Shown in pieces: positions 35,896 through 43,740 of a stretch of 64,000 bases of DNA; within the stretch, counting starts at the first letter, position 1; each line of letters begins with the position of its first letter. A model generated the notes under the pieces. It was not told where the DNA came from and made no database searches. It saw nothing but the letters and a program-made list of their open reading frames with translations. This DNA comes from Gordonia lacunae (GTDB lineage: Bacteria > Actinomycetota > Actinomycetes > Mycobacteriales > Mycobacteriaceae), in NCBI RefSeq assembly GCF_002149015.1, contig NZ_NGFO01000002.1:228143-292142 (forward strand), written 5' to 3'. A program made the translations under genes and the position numbers.

Positions 35896-35961
35896 TCCCG
35901 CGGCGCGGTTTCCGTCACGCTTATCGGATCCAATAAGCGGAACGGAAACGTCACCGCGGGA
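35896..35961. repeat. 66-base interrupted palindrome between convergent actP and amidase genes
   Basis: The sequence is symmetric about a central GGATCC at 35926-35931. Paired blocks from outside in are TCCCGCGG/CCGCGGGA, GTTTCCGT/ACGGAAAC and CGCTTAT/ATAAGCG, separated by short unpaired steps of equal length on both sides. It lies next to the actP terminator and ends 14 bases before the amidase stop, so it may end the amidase transcript. Confidence 0.85.
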
Positions 35962-35975
35962 GCGGATTACGCACC

Positions 35976-37388
35976 TCAGGCGTCCTGGATCCGCGCGAAC
36001 GGCCGGGCCGCCTCGAGTTCGAAGGCCAGCTCGAGGAGGGTGCGCTCCTGGCCGAGGTCGGCGGCGAAGTGGATGCCCACGGGCATACCCGACTCCGTCT
36101 GTCCGAGTGGAAGACTGATCGCCGGGGTACCCGCGGTGTTGTTGGCGGGGGTGAACGCGATGAACTTGGTCAGCCGGTCCATCGCCTCGTCGAATTCGAT
36201 TGCCGGATCGAGATATCCGATCTGCGGTGTCGCGTGGACGACGGTCGGGGTGAGGATCACGTCGAAGGTGTCGTGCAGACCCCGGATCGTGGCGGTGGAC
36301 TTCTTCAGCCCCCGGACCGCGCCGGGCAACCGGTAGAAGTGCCGGAGGGCGCTGCGCGACAATCCCCGCGTGAACGAGTCCACCTGCGACCGGTCGAAGC
36401 CCTTGTCGACGACCCGCTTTCCGAACCGATCCAGCGCCAGGGCCAGCAGGGACCAGTAGTCGATGAAGTCCCGGACGTAGTCGCGGTCGACCGGCAACGG
36501 GACCATCTCGGTGCGGTGCCCGAGAGACTCGACGAGTTCGGCCGCCTCGGCGACACATCGCTGGGTGTCGCGGTCGAGCAACGAGCCGGTCAGCGGTTCG
36601 GTGATCAGCGCGATCTTCAGTCGCTTGGTCCCCGGACCCTCGACGATCCCGACCGGCGGCATCCCGGGCGCGGGTTTGAATCCCTGCGTGTCGGCCAGGA
36701 ATCGCGCGGTGTCCCGCACCGAGCGACTGACGATCCCGTTGGACACCAGGTCGATCGGCGCGTCCCGCGTCTCCTTCGACGACTCGACCCGCCCGCGACT
36801 CGGCTTGAGCCCCACCAGGCCACAGATGGCGGCGGGAATGCGGATCGACCCACCACCGTCGTTCGCGTGCGCGATCGGCAGCGCACCGGAGGCGACCAGC
36901 GCTGCCGAACCACCCGACGACCCGCCCGAGGAGTAGTCGGTGTCCCATGGGTTGCGCGTCGGCTCGCGGTCGACGAACTCCGTCGTCGAGGTCAGCCCGA
37001 AGGCGGGCATCGTCGACGCGCCGACGACGTTGACGCCGCTGGCCAGGAACTGGTTGGTGAAGGCCTCGTTGGCGTCGGCCGGTCGCGCCGGCACCGCCGC
37101 CGACCCATGGCGGGTCGGCAGTCCCGCGAAGTCGGTGTTGTTCTTGATGATCGACGGCACACCGATGAACGATCCCAGCGGGAAGTCGTTGTCGACGGCG
37201 CGTTTCCGTGCTCGCTCGCGATCATCGAAGGCGATCGCGTTGAGGTGCGGGTTGACGGCGTCGATACGGGCGATGGCGGCCTCGACAGCTTCCGCTGCGG
37301 AGATCTGGCCGGCGGAGATCGCGTCGGCGATGCCGACCGCGTCGTGCTCGCCGAGTGCGTCGTCGGTGAACGCGTGGACGTGTTTCAT
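35976..37388 (-). CDS. Amidase-signature family hydrolase
   Basis: This 470-residue enzyme belongs to the amidase signature family with the Ser-cisSer-Lys triad. The Lys is in FIGVPSIIKNNTDFAGLPTRHGS. The Gly/Ser-rich core is DYSSGGSSGGSAALVASGALP, here split as DYSSGGSSGGSAALVA with the following HANDGGGSIRIPAAICGLVGLKP. The usual cis-Ser and nucleophile Ser positions are present. The C-terminal FTPANNTAGTPAISLPLG is also typical. The substrate is unknown; fatty amides, aryl amides or small amides are possible. It lies 9 bases after a TetR gene on the same strand. Confidence 0.92.
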   Translation of the reverse strand: MKHVHAFTDDALGEHDAVGIADAISAGQISAAEAVEAAIARIDAVNPHLNAIAFDDRERARKRAVDNDFPLGSFIGVPSIIKNNTDFAGLPTRHGSAAVPARPADANEAFTNQFLASGVNVVGASTMPAFGLTSTTEFVDREPTRNPWDTDYSSGGSSGGSAALVASGALPIAHANDGGGSIRIPAAICGLVGLKPSRGRVESSKETRDAPIDLVSNGIVSRSVRDTARFLADTQGFKPAPGMPPVGIVEGPGTKRLKIALITEPLTGSLLDRDTQRCVAEAAELVESLGHRTEMVPLPVDRDYVRDFIDYWSLLALALDRFGKRVVDKGFDRSQVDSFTRGLSRSALRHFYRLPGAVRGLKKSTATIRGLHDTFDVILTPTVVHATPQIGYLDPAIEFDEAMDRLTKFIAFTPANNTAGTPAISLPLGQTESGMPVGIHFAADLGQERTLLELAFELEAARPFARIQDA

Positions 37389-37397
37389 GCCCGGACC

Positions 37398-38012
37398 CTA
37401 CCGTCTCGGCGCAACCCCGATCATCGACAAGACGTCATCCACCAGGTCCGAGGCGTGATCGGCGTCGAGGTCGAGCCCGAACACCGCGTGGTGATACAGC
37501 GGCGCGATCACGTGGTCGAGCACCTGCCGCACGGACGGCGTGGGTTCACCGCGGTCCCGTGCCCGCGCGATCATCTGCTCGGCGTGCTCGCGCCGGATCT
37601 CCCAGCAGGGGCAGACCTCGACGATGTCCTGGCGGGCCGCGACCATGGCGCGCAGGTAGGCCCGGCGCTTCGGACGCGCGATATCGGCGGCGATGATCTG
37701 CGCCCATTCCGCGAGGTCCTCGGCGAGGGTGCCGGTGTCGGGCAGCGGTTCGCCCTGCGTCAACGCCGCCACCGCCACCTCCCCGAGCAGTGCGTCGATG
37801 GACCCCCACCGTCGATAGATGCTGGTCGGGTTGACCCCGGCGAGCTCGGCGACCTCCGGGATCGTCATCGTCTCACGGCGTCCGGCACCGACCAGCTGCC
37901 CGACGGCCGAATAGACGGCGGACTGCACACGGGCGCTACGGCCACCGGGCCGGCGCGCGGGTGCACCCGAATCGGCCGACGTTGGCTGGGCTGGTGCGCT
38001 GGCACTCGTCAT
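37398..38012 (-). CDS. TetR-family regulator next to amidase and MFS genes
   Basis: The 204-residue regulator has the TetR helix-turn-helix at about 30-75 (MTIPEVAELAGVNPTSIYRRWGS) after a Pro/Ala-rich N-terminal stretch, and a TetR_C-type domain (EICRRH-like CPCWEIRREHAEQMIARA). It heads an operon with the amidase and diverges from the MFS gene at 38100 across 87 bases that contain two inverted repeats. It probably represses the exporter and its own operon. Confidence 0.9.
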   Translation of the reverse strand: MTSASAPAQPTSADSGAPARRPGGRSARVQSAVYSAVGQLVGAGRRETMTIPEVAELAGVNPTSIYRRWGSIDALLGEVAVAALTQGEPLPDTGTLAEDLAEWAQIIAADIARPKRRAYLRAMVAARQDIVEVCPCWEIRREHAEQMIARARDRGEPTPSVRQVLDHVIAPLYHHAVFGLDLDADHASDLVDDVLSMIGVAPRR

Positions 38013-38025
38013 GCGACCATTATTG

Positions 38026-38042
38026 CAAAGCTGATTGCTTTT
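38026..38042. promoter_or_regulatory. Inverted repeat near the TetR start (AAAGC-N5-GCTTT)
   Basis: AAAGC and GCTTT arms flank TGATT just upstream of the TetR start, overlapping the likely minus-35 box (TTGCTT) of the divergent MFS gene. A TetR site is inferred. Confidence 0.35.
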
Positions 38043-38068
38043 GGGGCCTCGGCACCGCTACCTTCGTA

Positions 38069-38088
38069 AACGCAATGCCTTTTGCGTT
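38069..38088. promoter_or_regulatory. Operator candidate AACGCAA-N6-TTGCGTT
   Basis: A perfect 7-base inverted repeat lies between a TTGCTT-N18-TACCTT promoter-like pair (38035-38064) and the AAGGAG ribosome site of the MFS gene. Its position after the minus-10 box suits a repressor roadblock by the divergent TetR protein. Confidence 0.6.
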
Positions 38089-38099
38089 AAGGAGACGAG

Positions 38100-39335
38100 A
38101 TGGCGCCGCTGCACCCACATCGCGCGTTCTGGCTGATCGCCGCGACCTATGTGATGGTCCTGTTCGCCTCGGCCGCGCCGTCGCCGCTGTATCCCGTCTA
38201 CCAGCAGCTGTGGGGCTTCTCGTCGCTGACGCTGACCCTGGTCTTCGCGGTCTACGTCGTGACGATGCTGATGAGCCTGCTCACGGTCGGCTCGCTGTCC
38301 GACCACATCGGCCGGCGCCCCGTCCTCGCGGTCGCCCTGGCCCTCCTGATCGTCAGCATGGTCCTGTTCGTGGTCGCCGGCGACGTCGGCACCCTGCTCG
38401 CCGCCCGCGCCCTGCAGGGCCTCGCAACCGGCGCGGCGATGGGCACCCTGACCGCGACGACCGTCGATCTCCAGCCCACCGCCCGCATGGGTTCGACGAT
38501 CATCGGCGCGGCCCCCGCCATGGGCCTGGCCGGTGGAGTGGCCGTCGCCGGCCTGCTCGTCGAATACGCCCCGGCCCCACGCATTCTCGTCTTCGAGATC
38601 ATCCTGGCCCTGTTCGCGGCCCTGCTGATCGCCCTACTCGTGGTCCCGGAGACCGGGGAGCGAGCCGGTTTCGATTCCCGGCGGCACCTCGCAGTGACAC
38701 TCGCCCCGCAGATCAGTGTGCCCCGGGTCGTCCGCGGAGTGTTCTTCGCCTCGACCCCGGCACTCATCGCGACCTGGTCGCTCGGCGGGCTCTACCTGTC
38801 CCTCGGGTCGTCGGTGGTCTCCCGCGTCTTCGGCGTCACCAATCACGGCGCCGCCGGCCTGATCCTGTTCGTGTTCTTCGCCTGCGCGGCGGTCACCTCA
38901 CTGCTCATCACCGGCCGCTCGTCGACCGTCAAGTCCGCCTTCGGCTATCCCGCCCTGGCGGCGGGCGTGCTGATCTCCCTGTCCGGAGTTCTCGTCGAAT
39001 CGCTTCCGCTGTACGTGATCGGCTCCGTCGTGGCCGGTTCCGGGTGGGCGGCGACCTTCCTCGGGGCGATGGACAACATCTCGGCCGCCACGCCCCCGGC
39101 CCAGCGCGGCCAGGTCTTCTCCTCGGTCTTCGTGGCCAGCTATCTCGCATTCAGCGTGCCGGCGGTCATCGCCGGGATCGTGGTGTCGCACATCGGACTA
39201 CGCGACACGATCATCGGCTACGTCGGCTACGTGCTGGTCGTCGCACTCATCGGCGCGATCCTGACCATCGTCATGCGCCGCCGCTCACCGGCCGACTACG
39301 ACGAACCGACCATCCGCATGGCCAGTTCCGCGTAG
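38100..39335 (+). CDS. MFS transporter (12-helix, drug/solute efflux type)
   Basis: The 411-residue protein is a major facilitator with about 12 membrane helices. It shows the loop 2-3 motif GSLSDHIGRRPVL and the helix-4 segment ALQGLATGAAMGTL, and it starts directly with a helix (FWLIAATYVMVLFASAAPSPLYPVY). AAGGAG lies 6-11 bases before the ATG. It is divergent from a TetR gene and is probably an efflux pump induced by its ligand. Its last 40 bases overlap the end of the convergent TetR gene at 39296-39901. Confidence 0.9.
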   Translation: MAPLHPHRAFWLIAATYVMVLFASAAPSPLYPVYQQLWGFSSLTLTLVFAVYVVTMLMSLLTVGSLSDHIGRRPVLAVALALLIVSMVLFVVAGDVGTLLAARALQGLATGAAMGTLTATTVDLQPTARMGSTIIGAAPAMGLAGGVAVAGLLVEYAPAPRILVFEIILALFAALLIALLVVPETGERAGFDSRRHLAVTLAPQISVPRVVRGVFFASTPALIATWSLGGLYLSLGSSVVSRVFGVTNHGAAGLILFVFFACAAVTSLLITGRSSTVKSAFGYPALAAGVLISLSGVLVESLPLYVIGSVVAGSGWAATFLGAMDNISAATPPAQRGQVFSSVFVASYLAFSVPAVIAGIVVSHIGLRDTIIGYVGYVLVVALIGAILTIVMRRRSPADYDEPTIRMASSA

Positions 39336-39901
39336 AAGTCCCCCATCTGCGCCGGCGAGAGCGCACCGTCCTCGCGATACCAGCGCGCGACATCGATTCC
39401 CATGGACAGCATCGCGTTGGTGGTGGCGAGTGAATCGGCAACGGCGAAGTCCCCGTTGCCGATCCCGGCGTCGACGATCGCGCGCACCCGTCGGGTGATC
39501 TCGCGGCGCATGGCCATCACGGTGTCGAGGTGGTCGGGCGCGAGCGCGTTCAGTTCATAGTTCACCACCCGCCCGCCCACGTGTTCGCGCGCATGGTGCT
39601 CGGTGAACGCGTGGACGATCGCCCGCAGCCGGTCACCGGGTGCGGCCGACGGATCGTCGGCGTCGTCGATCGCCGCGAGAATCGCGCGGTGACCCGCGTC
39701 GGAGATCTCGAACAGCAGCTCCTCTTTGGAGCGGAAGTGCACGTAGACCGCCGCCGAGCTCATCTGCGCACCGTTGGCGATGTCCCTCGTGGTGGTGCCG
39801 TTGAACCCCTTCGCGGCGAACGCCTCGACGGCGGCGCGCAGGAGCCGGGCCCGAGCGGCCATCGGCCGCGCTGGCGACGCCGGATCGGCGGACGGGCCCA
39901 T
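39296..39901 (-). CDS. TetR-family regulator of the acyl-CoA dehydrogenase operon
   Basis: This 201-residue regulator has a TetR domain (ARLLRAAVEAFAAKGFNGTTTRDIA then MSSAAVYVHFRSKEELLFE) and a C-terminal domain of the fatty-acid-regulator kind (DHLDTVMAMRREITRRVRAIVD). It is divergent from the paired acyl-CoA dehydrogenases, and a perfect operator-like repeat lies between them at 39989-40006. The ATG at 39899-39901 is chosen; a GTG two codons earlier is possible. The long open frame upstream of it on this strand is an artefact lying opposite the dehydrogenases. Its 3' end overlaps the MFS gene by 40 bases. Confidence 0.9.
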   Translation of the reverse strand: MGPSADPASPARPMAARARLLRAAVEAFAAKGFNGTTTRDIANGAQMSSAAVYVHFRSKEELLFEISDAGHRAILAAIDDADDPSAAPGDRLRAIVHAFTEHHAREHVGGRVVNYELNALAPDHLDTVMAMRREITRRVRAIVDAGIGNGDFAVADSLATTNAMLSMGIDVARWYREDGALSPAQMGDFYAELAMRMVGSS

Positions 39902-39949
39902 CGTCACCCTCTCGAAACGGTCGGACTGGTCATCGCAACGAGCCCGTGA

Positions 39950-39978
39950 TTGACAGCCTCCGGCCCGCGCGGCATAGT
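39950..39978 (+). promoter_or_regulatory. Promoter of the acyl-CoA dehydrogenase operon
   Basis: TTGACA at 39950-39955, a 17-base spacer, then CATAGT at 39973-39978. The operator-like repeat begins 11 bases after the minus-10 box. Confidence 0.6.
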
Positions 39979-39988
39979 GCAACCTATC

Positions 39989-40006
39989 ACTAAGCAAGCG
40001 CTTAGT
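39989..40006. promoter_or_regulatory. Operator candidate ACTAAGC-N4-GCTTAGT
   Basis: A perfect 7-base inverted repeat lies just after the promoter at 39950-39978, where it would cover the transcription start region. AAGC/GCTT-type palindromes are typical for TetR regulators of acyl-CoA genes. The divergent TetR protein is the likely ligand. Confidence 0.7.
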
Positions 40007-40102
40007 CATTCGTGGCTCGGCCGGGTTTTCCCAGCTGGAGTACACACGGCAGAGGTCATCGCCCGGGGTACGGACACCCTCGACAGGAGTAGAGAAGAAC
40101 CC

Positions 40103-41296
40103 ATGCAGCTGAAATTCAGTCCTGAAGAAGAGGCCTTCCGCGAGGAATTGCGCGGCATCTTCGCCAAGGTCCCCGAAGACGTTCGCAAGCGGTGCGAAGA
40201 GGGCAAGCTCCAGTACCCCGAGGACCTCGTCACCACGACGCGCATCCTCAACGAGCACGGTGTGGCCACCCCGAGCTGGCCGGTGGAACACGGCGGCAAG
40301 GACTGGACCCCGATCCAGCACCACATCTACCGCGAGGAGATGAGCCTGGCGTTCGTCCCCGACATGCTGCCGTTCAACGTGGGCATGATCGGTCCGGTCA
40401 TCGCCCAGTTCGGGTCCCCCGAGCTGAAGGAACGCTTCCTCGCCAAGACCGCCAACCTCGACATCTGGTGGTGCCAGGGCTTCTCCGAGCCCGAGGCCGG
40501 CTCCGACCTGGCCTCGCTCAAGACCCGCGCGGTCCGCGACGGCGACGACTACGTCATCAACGGCCAGAAGACGTGGACCACGCTCGGCCAGTTCGCGGAC
40601 TGGATCTTCTGCCTCGCGCGCACCAATCCCGATGTCAAGAAGCAGGCCGGCATCAGCATGTTCCTGTTCCCGATGGACACGCCGGGCGTCGAGATCCGGC
40701 CGATCCAGCTCATCGACGGCAGCTACGAGGTCAACGAGGTCTTCTTCAACGACGTCCGGGTGCCCGCCGAGAACATGGTCGGCGAGGAGAACAGCGGCTG
40801 GACGCAGGCGAAGTTCCTCCTCGGCAACGAGCGCAACGGCATCGCCCGCGTCGGCTACACCAAGGCCAAGCTCGCGCGCGCCAAGGAACTCGCCAAGCAG
40901 ACCCGGACCGCGAAGGGCACCCTGCTCGACGATCCGCTGTTCGCCGCGCGTCTGGCCGAGGTCGAGAACGAACTGCTCGCCCTCGAACTCACCCAGCTGC
41001 GTGTCGCCGCGTCGTCGGCCGACGGCAAGCCGAACCCGGCGTCGTCGTTGCTCAAGCTCACCGGCAGCCAGCTGCAGCAGGCCGCCATGGAGCTGATCGC
41101 CGACATCGCGGGCCCCGACTCGCTCCCGGTCGCACAGCTCGACGCCTCGGCACCGAACGGCAGCGCCGAGGTGAGCGCTCCCGAGTGGGCCCAGCTCGCC
41201 GCGCCGACCTACCTGAACTACCGCAAGGTCACGATCTACGGCGGGTCGTCGGAGGTCCAGCGCCAGATCATCGACAAGGCCGTCCTCGGCCTCTGA
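40103..41296 (+). CDS. Acyl-CoA dehydrogenase (FadE), first of a pair
   Basis: The 397-residue flavoenzyme introduces a 2,3-double bond into acyl-CoA. It has QGFSEPEAGSDLASLKTRA, NGQKTWTTLGQFADWIFCLART, LGNERNGIARVGYTKAKLA and the closing YRKVTIYGGSSEVQRQIIDKAVLG. The ATG at 40103 aligns with the family start (LKFSPEEEAFREELR). It is followed 42 bases later by a second, smaller dehydrogenase. Such pairs in mycolata form alpha2beta2 enzymes in steroid or branched-chain breakdown, so this is likely one half of a heterotetramer. The substrate is not known. Confidence 0.92.
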   Translation: MQLKFSPEEEAFREELRGIFAKVPEDVRKRCEEGKLQYPEDLVTTTRILNEHGVATPSWPVEHGGKDWTPIQHHIYREEMSLAFVPDMLPFNVGMIGPVIAQFGSPELKERFLAKTANLDIWWCQGFSEPEAGSDLASLKTRAVRDGDDYVINGQKTWTTLGQFADWIFCLARTNPDVKKQAGISMFLFPMDTPGVEIRPIQLIDGSYEVNEVFFNDVRVPAENMVGEENSGWTQAKFLLGNERNGIARVGYTKAKLARAKELAKQTRTAKGTLLDDPLFAARLAEVENELLALELTQLRVAASSADGKPNPASSLLKLTGSQLQQAAMELIADIAGPDSLPVAQLDASAPNGSAEVSAPEWAQLAAPTYLNYRKVTIYGGSSEVQRQIIDKAVLGL

Positions 41297-41338
41297 GCGC
41301 CGACCACGACCTCTTTCCGACCTCACCAAAGGAACACC

Positions 41339-42451
41339 ATGGATTTCGAGCTTTCCGAAGAGCAGGGGATGCTGCGCGACACCGTTCGCGAGGTCCTCAC
41401 CAAGACCTATGACGTCGAGACGCTGCGCAAGGTCACCGACACCGATCTCGGCTGGAGCGAGAAGGTGTGGAAGTCGCTGGCCGAGATCGGCATCCTCGGC
41501 CTGACCTTCCCCGAGGACGAGGGCGGCATGGACGCCGGCCCGGTCGAATTCACCAGTGTCATGACCGAACTCGGCCGTGCGCTGGCCCCCGAGCCCTACC
41601 TCGACTCGGTGCTCGTCCCCGGCTCGCTGCTCGGCCTCGCCGACGACGCGACCCGCACCGAGCTGCGGACCGCACTGGCGTCGGGCGAACTGCTGATGGC
41701 CTTCGCACACACCGAGCCCGGCGACCGCTGGCCAGAGGCGCGGGTGGAGACCACCGCGTCCGCCGACGGCGTGCTCAACGGCACCAAGAGCCTTGTCGGA
41801 CATGGTGATTGCGCAGCCAAGCTGATCGTGTCGGCCCGCGACGACAATGGCGTCGGCCTCTACCTCGTCGACGCCGACGCCGAGGGCGTCACCCGGACGC
41901 CGTACCGGACGCACGATCGCCGTCGTGGCGCGCAGATCGAGTTCAGCGACGTCAAGGCAACGCGACTGGGCACCGGCGATGCGTCGCAGACGATCGCCGA
42001 CGCCGAGGTCGGCATCCAGACCGCACTGTGCGCCGAGGCCGTCGGCGCGATGGAACGCAGCCTGGACCTGACCGTCGAATACCTGAAGTCGCGCAAGCAG
42101 TTCGGCGTCACCCTGTCGGCTTTCCAGGCCCTCACCCATCGGGCCGCCGACATGTACGTCCAGCTCGAACTCGCGCGCAGCCTCAGCCTCTACGCGACGT
42201 CCGCGCTGGCCGATGGGATCGCCGACCCCATCATCGCGTCGCGGGCCAAGCTGCAGATCTGCCGCTCCGCGCGCCTGATCGGTCAGGAAGCGATTCAGAT
42301 GCACGGCGGTATCGGCATGACCGCCGAATACCCGATCGCGCACTACGTGAGCCGGCTGACGGCGATCAGCCACACCCTCGGCGACGCGGCGGACCATGTG
42401 ACCCGCCTGGCGGAGAACGTCGACACCTACGACATGCTCAGCGTCGGCTGA
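41339..42451 (+). CDS. Acyl-CoA dehydrogenase (FadE), second of a pair
   Basis: This 370-residue protein is a shorter dehydrogenase-like subunit, with FELSEEQGMLRDTVREVL at the start, LGLTFPEDEGGMDAGPVEF, then YLKSRKQFGVTLSAFQALTHRAADMYV and QEAIQMHGGIGMTAEYPIAHYV. The central beta domain is less conserved than in the first subunit and the usual substrate-loop motif is weak, as in subunits of heteromeric FadE enzymes. GGAACACC precedes the ATG. It is expected to work with the protein encoded just before. Confidence 0.92.
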   Translation: MDFELSEEQGMLRDTVREVLTKTYDVETLRKVTDTDLGWSEKVWKSLAEIGILGLTFPEDEGGMDAGPVEFTSVMTELGRALAPEPYLDSVLVPGSLLGLADDATRTELRTALASGELLMAFAHTEPGDRWPEARVETTASADGVLNGTKSLVGHGDCAAKLIVSARDDNGVGLYLVDADAEGVTRTPYRTHDRRRGAQIEFSDVKATRLGTGDASQTIADAEVGIQTALCAEAVGAMERSLDLTVEYLKSRKQFGVTLSAFQALTHRAADMYVQLELARSLSLYATSALADGIADPIIASRAKLQICRSARLIGQEAIQMHGGIGMTAEYPIAHYVSRLTAISHTLGDAADHVTRLAENVDTYDMLSVG

Positions 42452-42516
42452 CACCCCGAATCTCCTCCGGACACGCGCCGGAAGGGGTGCTGCGGAGCTG
42501 CGCCCCGGCTACTGTC

Positions 42517-42565
42517 CTTCAGCGAAGGTCCTTGTGCGCTTCCCGCGTGCGGGCCTTCGCTGAAG
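42517..42565 (+). terminator. Hairpin after the dehydrogenase pair
   Basis: Arms CTTCAGCGAAGG and CCTTCGCTGAAG pair over 12 bases. The 25-base loop itself contains a CCCGC/GCGGG stem. It lies 65 bases after the dehydrogenase stop and 52 before the DUF350 gene. Confidence 0.6.
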
Positions 42566-42616
42566 TCGTTGTCGGGGCAAGCCCAGTGACGGTGTCGTGA
42601 ACCGAGAGGGAGCCGG

Positions 42617-43102
42617 ATGGAACTGCTGCGGGACAATCTGGCCGCGGGCGCGTCGTTCAGCCTGGTCGGCATCGCCGTGCTCATCCTCGGATTCGCGGCA
42701 CTCGACCTGGTGACGCCCGGCCGGCTGCGGCAGCTGGTGTGGATCGAACACAACCGCAACGCGGTGCTTCTGACCACGTCGACGGTCATCGGGCTCGCGA
42801 TCGTGCTGGTGTGTTCGGTCATCGACACCGAGCTCCTGGAGCTGTGGCGCGCGCTGCTCTACACCGTGGCCTATTCGGTGCTCACGATCGCGGTGATGAT
42901 GTGGTCGTTCGTGCTGATCGACTGGCTCACGCCCGGGAAGCTCGGGACCCTGCTGTTCGACGGGTCCCCGGGCGACGACCGGACCCCCGACGACGCCGTG
43001 ACAACCGGCCGCAGAGCCGCCGACGAACATCCCGCAGGCTGGATCACGGCCGCGGTGTTCGTCGCCGTGGGCGCCGTCATCGGGATGACCCTGCTGGTCT
43101 GA
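42617..43102 (+). CDS. DUF350 family membrane protein (second copy)
   Basis: The 161-residue product has four predicted membrane helices in two halves, with the repeated pattern FAALDLVTPGRLRQLVW and FVLIDWLTPGKLGTLLF. It shares the TPG motif and an NRNA segment with the DUF350 protein at 26659-27084, but carries an extra hydrophilic loop (about 115-140) before the last helix. It stands alone here, without DUF4178 or synthase genes. Confidence 0.85.
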   Translation: MELLRDNLAAGASFSLVGIAVLILGFAALDLVTPGRLRQLVWIEHNRNAVLLTTSTVIGLAIVLVCSVIDTELLELWRALLYTVAYSVLTIAVMMWSFVLIDWLTPGKLGTLLFDGSPGDDRTPDDAVTTGRRAADEHPAGWITAAVFVAVGAVIGMTLLV

Positions 43103-43203
43103 GTTCGGCGCGACGCCGCTGGTCCACGCGTTTTCCGGGGTTGACTCAGGCACTCGAACATGCTTATTGACCCTCGGCCAACAAGCCCATAGGGTGAGCG
43201 ACC

Positions 43204-43662
43204 ATGACCGCAGCACTCATCGAGGAATCCATCGACATCGACGCCACGCCCGAGCAGGTGTGGTCGGTGATCGCCGATCTGAAGCGCATGGGCGAGTGGA
43301 GCCCCCAGTGCAAGAAGATGATCATCCGCGGCGGAACCGTCGGGTTGGGGACCAAGACCATCAACATCAACCGTCGGGGCCCGCTGGTGTGGCCGACCAC
43401 CTCCAAGGTCGTCCGCTTCACCCCGAACCAGGAACTCGGTTTCCGGGTCGCGGAGAACCACACCGTCTGGAGCTACACCATCACCCCGAAGGACGCCGGG
43501 GTCACGGTCACCGAGCGCCGTGAGGTCAACGGATCGACCACCAAGGTGTCGTCGGTTCTCGTCGACAAGCTCTTCGGCGGAGCCGACTCGTTCGAAGAGG
43601 AACTGAAACTCGGGATGGCCGAGACCCTCGGCAAGATCAAGCGCGCCGCCGAGTCCAACTGA
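43204..43662 (+). CDS. SRPBCC family protein
   Basis: This 152-residue protein has the SRPBCC fold: EESIDIDATPEQVWSVIADLKRMGEWSPQCKK at the start, split as IDIDATPEQVWSVIADL and MGEWSPQCKK, then VTERREVNGS and a C-terminal amphipathic helix ending KIKRAAES. A TTGACC-N17-TAGGGT promoter ends 8 bases before the ATG, which suggests a leaderless mRNA. It is a paralogue of the protein at 1290-1730. The ligand is unknown. Confidence 0.87.
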   Translation: MTAALIEESIDIDATPEQVWSVIADLKRMGEWSPQCKKMIIRGGTVGLGTKTININRRGPLVWPTTSKVVRFTPNQELGFRVAENHTVWSYTITPKDAGVTVTERREVNGSTTKVSSVLVDKLFGGADSFEEELKLGMAETLGKIKRAAESN

Positions 43663-43671
43663 CCCTTCGAG

Positions 43672-43739
43672 ACGCTCGCAAGCCCGCTCCTCAGGGGGCG
43701 GGGAACAACGCTCGCAAGCCCGCTCCTCAGGGCGCGGGG
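43672..43739. repeat. Tandem 36-base repeat, two copies
   Basis: About 32 bases starting ACGCTCGCAAGCCCGCTCCT occur at 43672 and again at 43708, with a few changes near the end. They fill the gap between two convergent stops. The sequence type (GACGCTCGC...GCTCCTCAGGG) resembles short intergenic repeats that I recall as common in Gordonia genomes. Confidence 0.8.
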
Positions 43740-43740
43740 A

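Noticed and set aside
36069..38069. Plus-strand open frame of about 670 codons
   Set aside because: It is antisense to the amidase and its TetR gene, which have intact catalytic and DNA-binding motifs.
39902..42454. Open frame on the minus strand that continues the TetR frame for about 850 codons upstream
   Set aside because: It lies opposite two well-supported acyl-CoA dehydrogenases. The composition is the usual GC-rich mirror of coding DNA, and no domain is visible before the TetR part.
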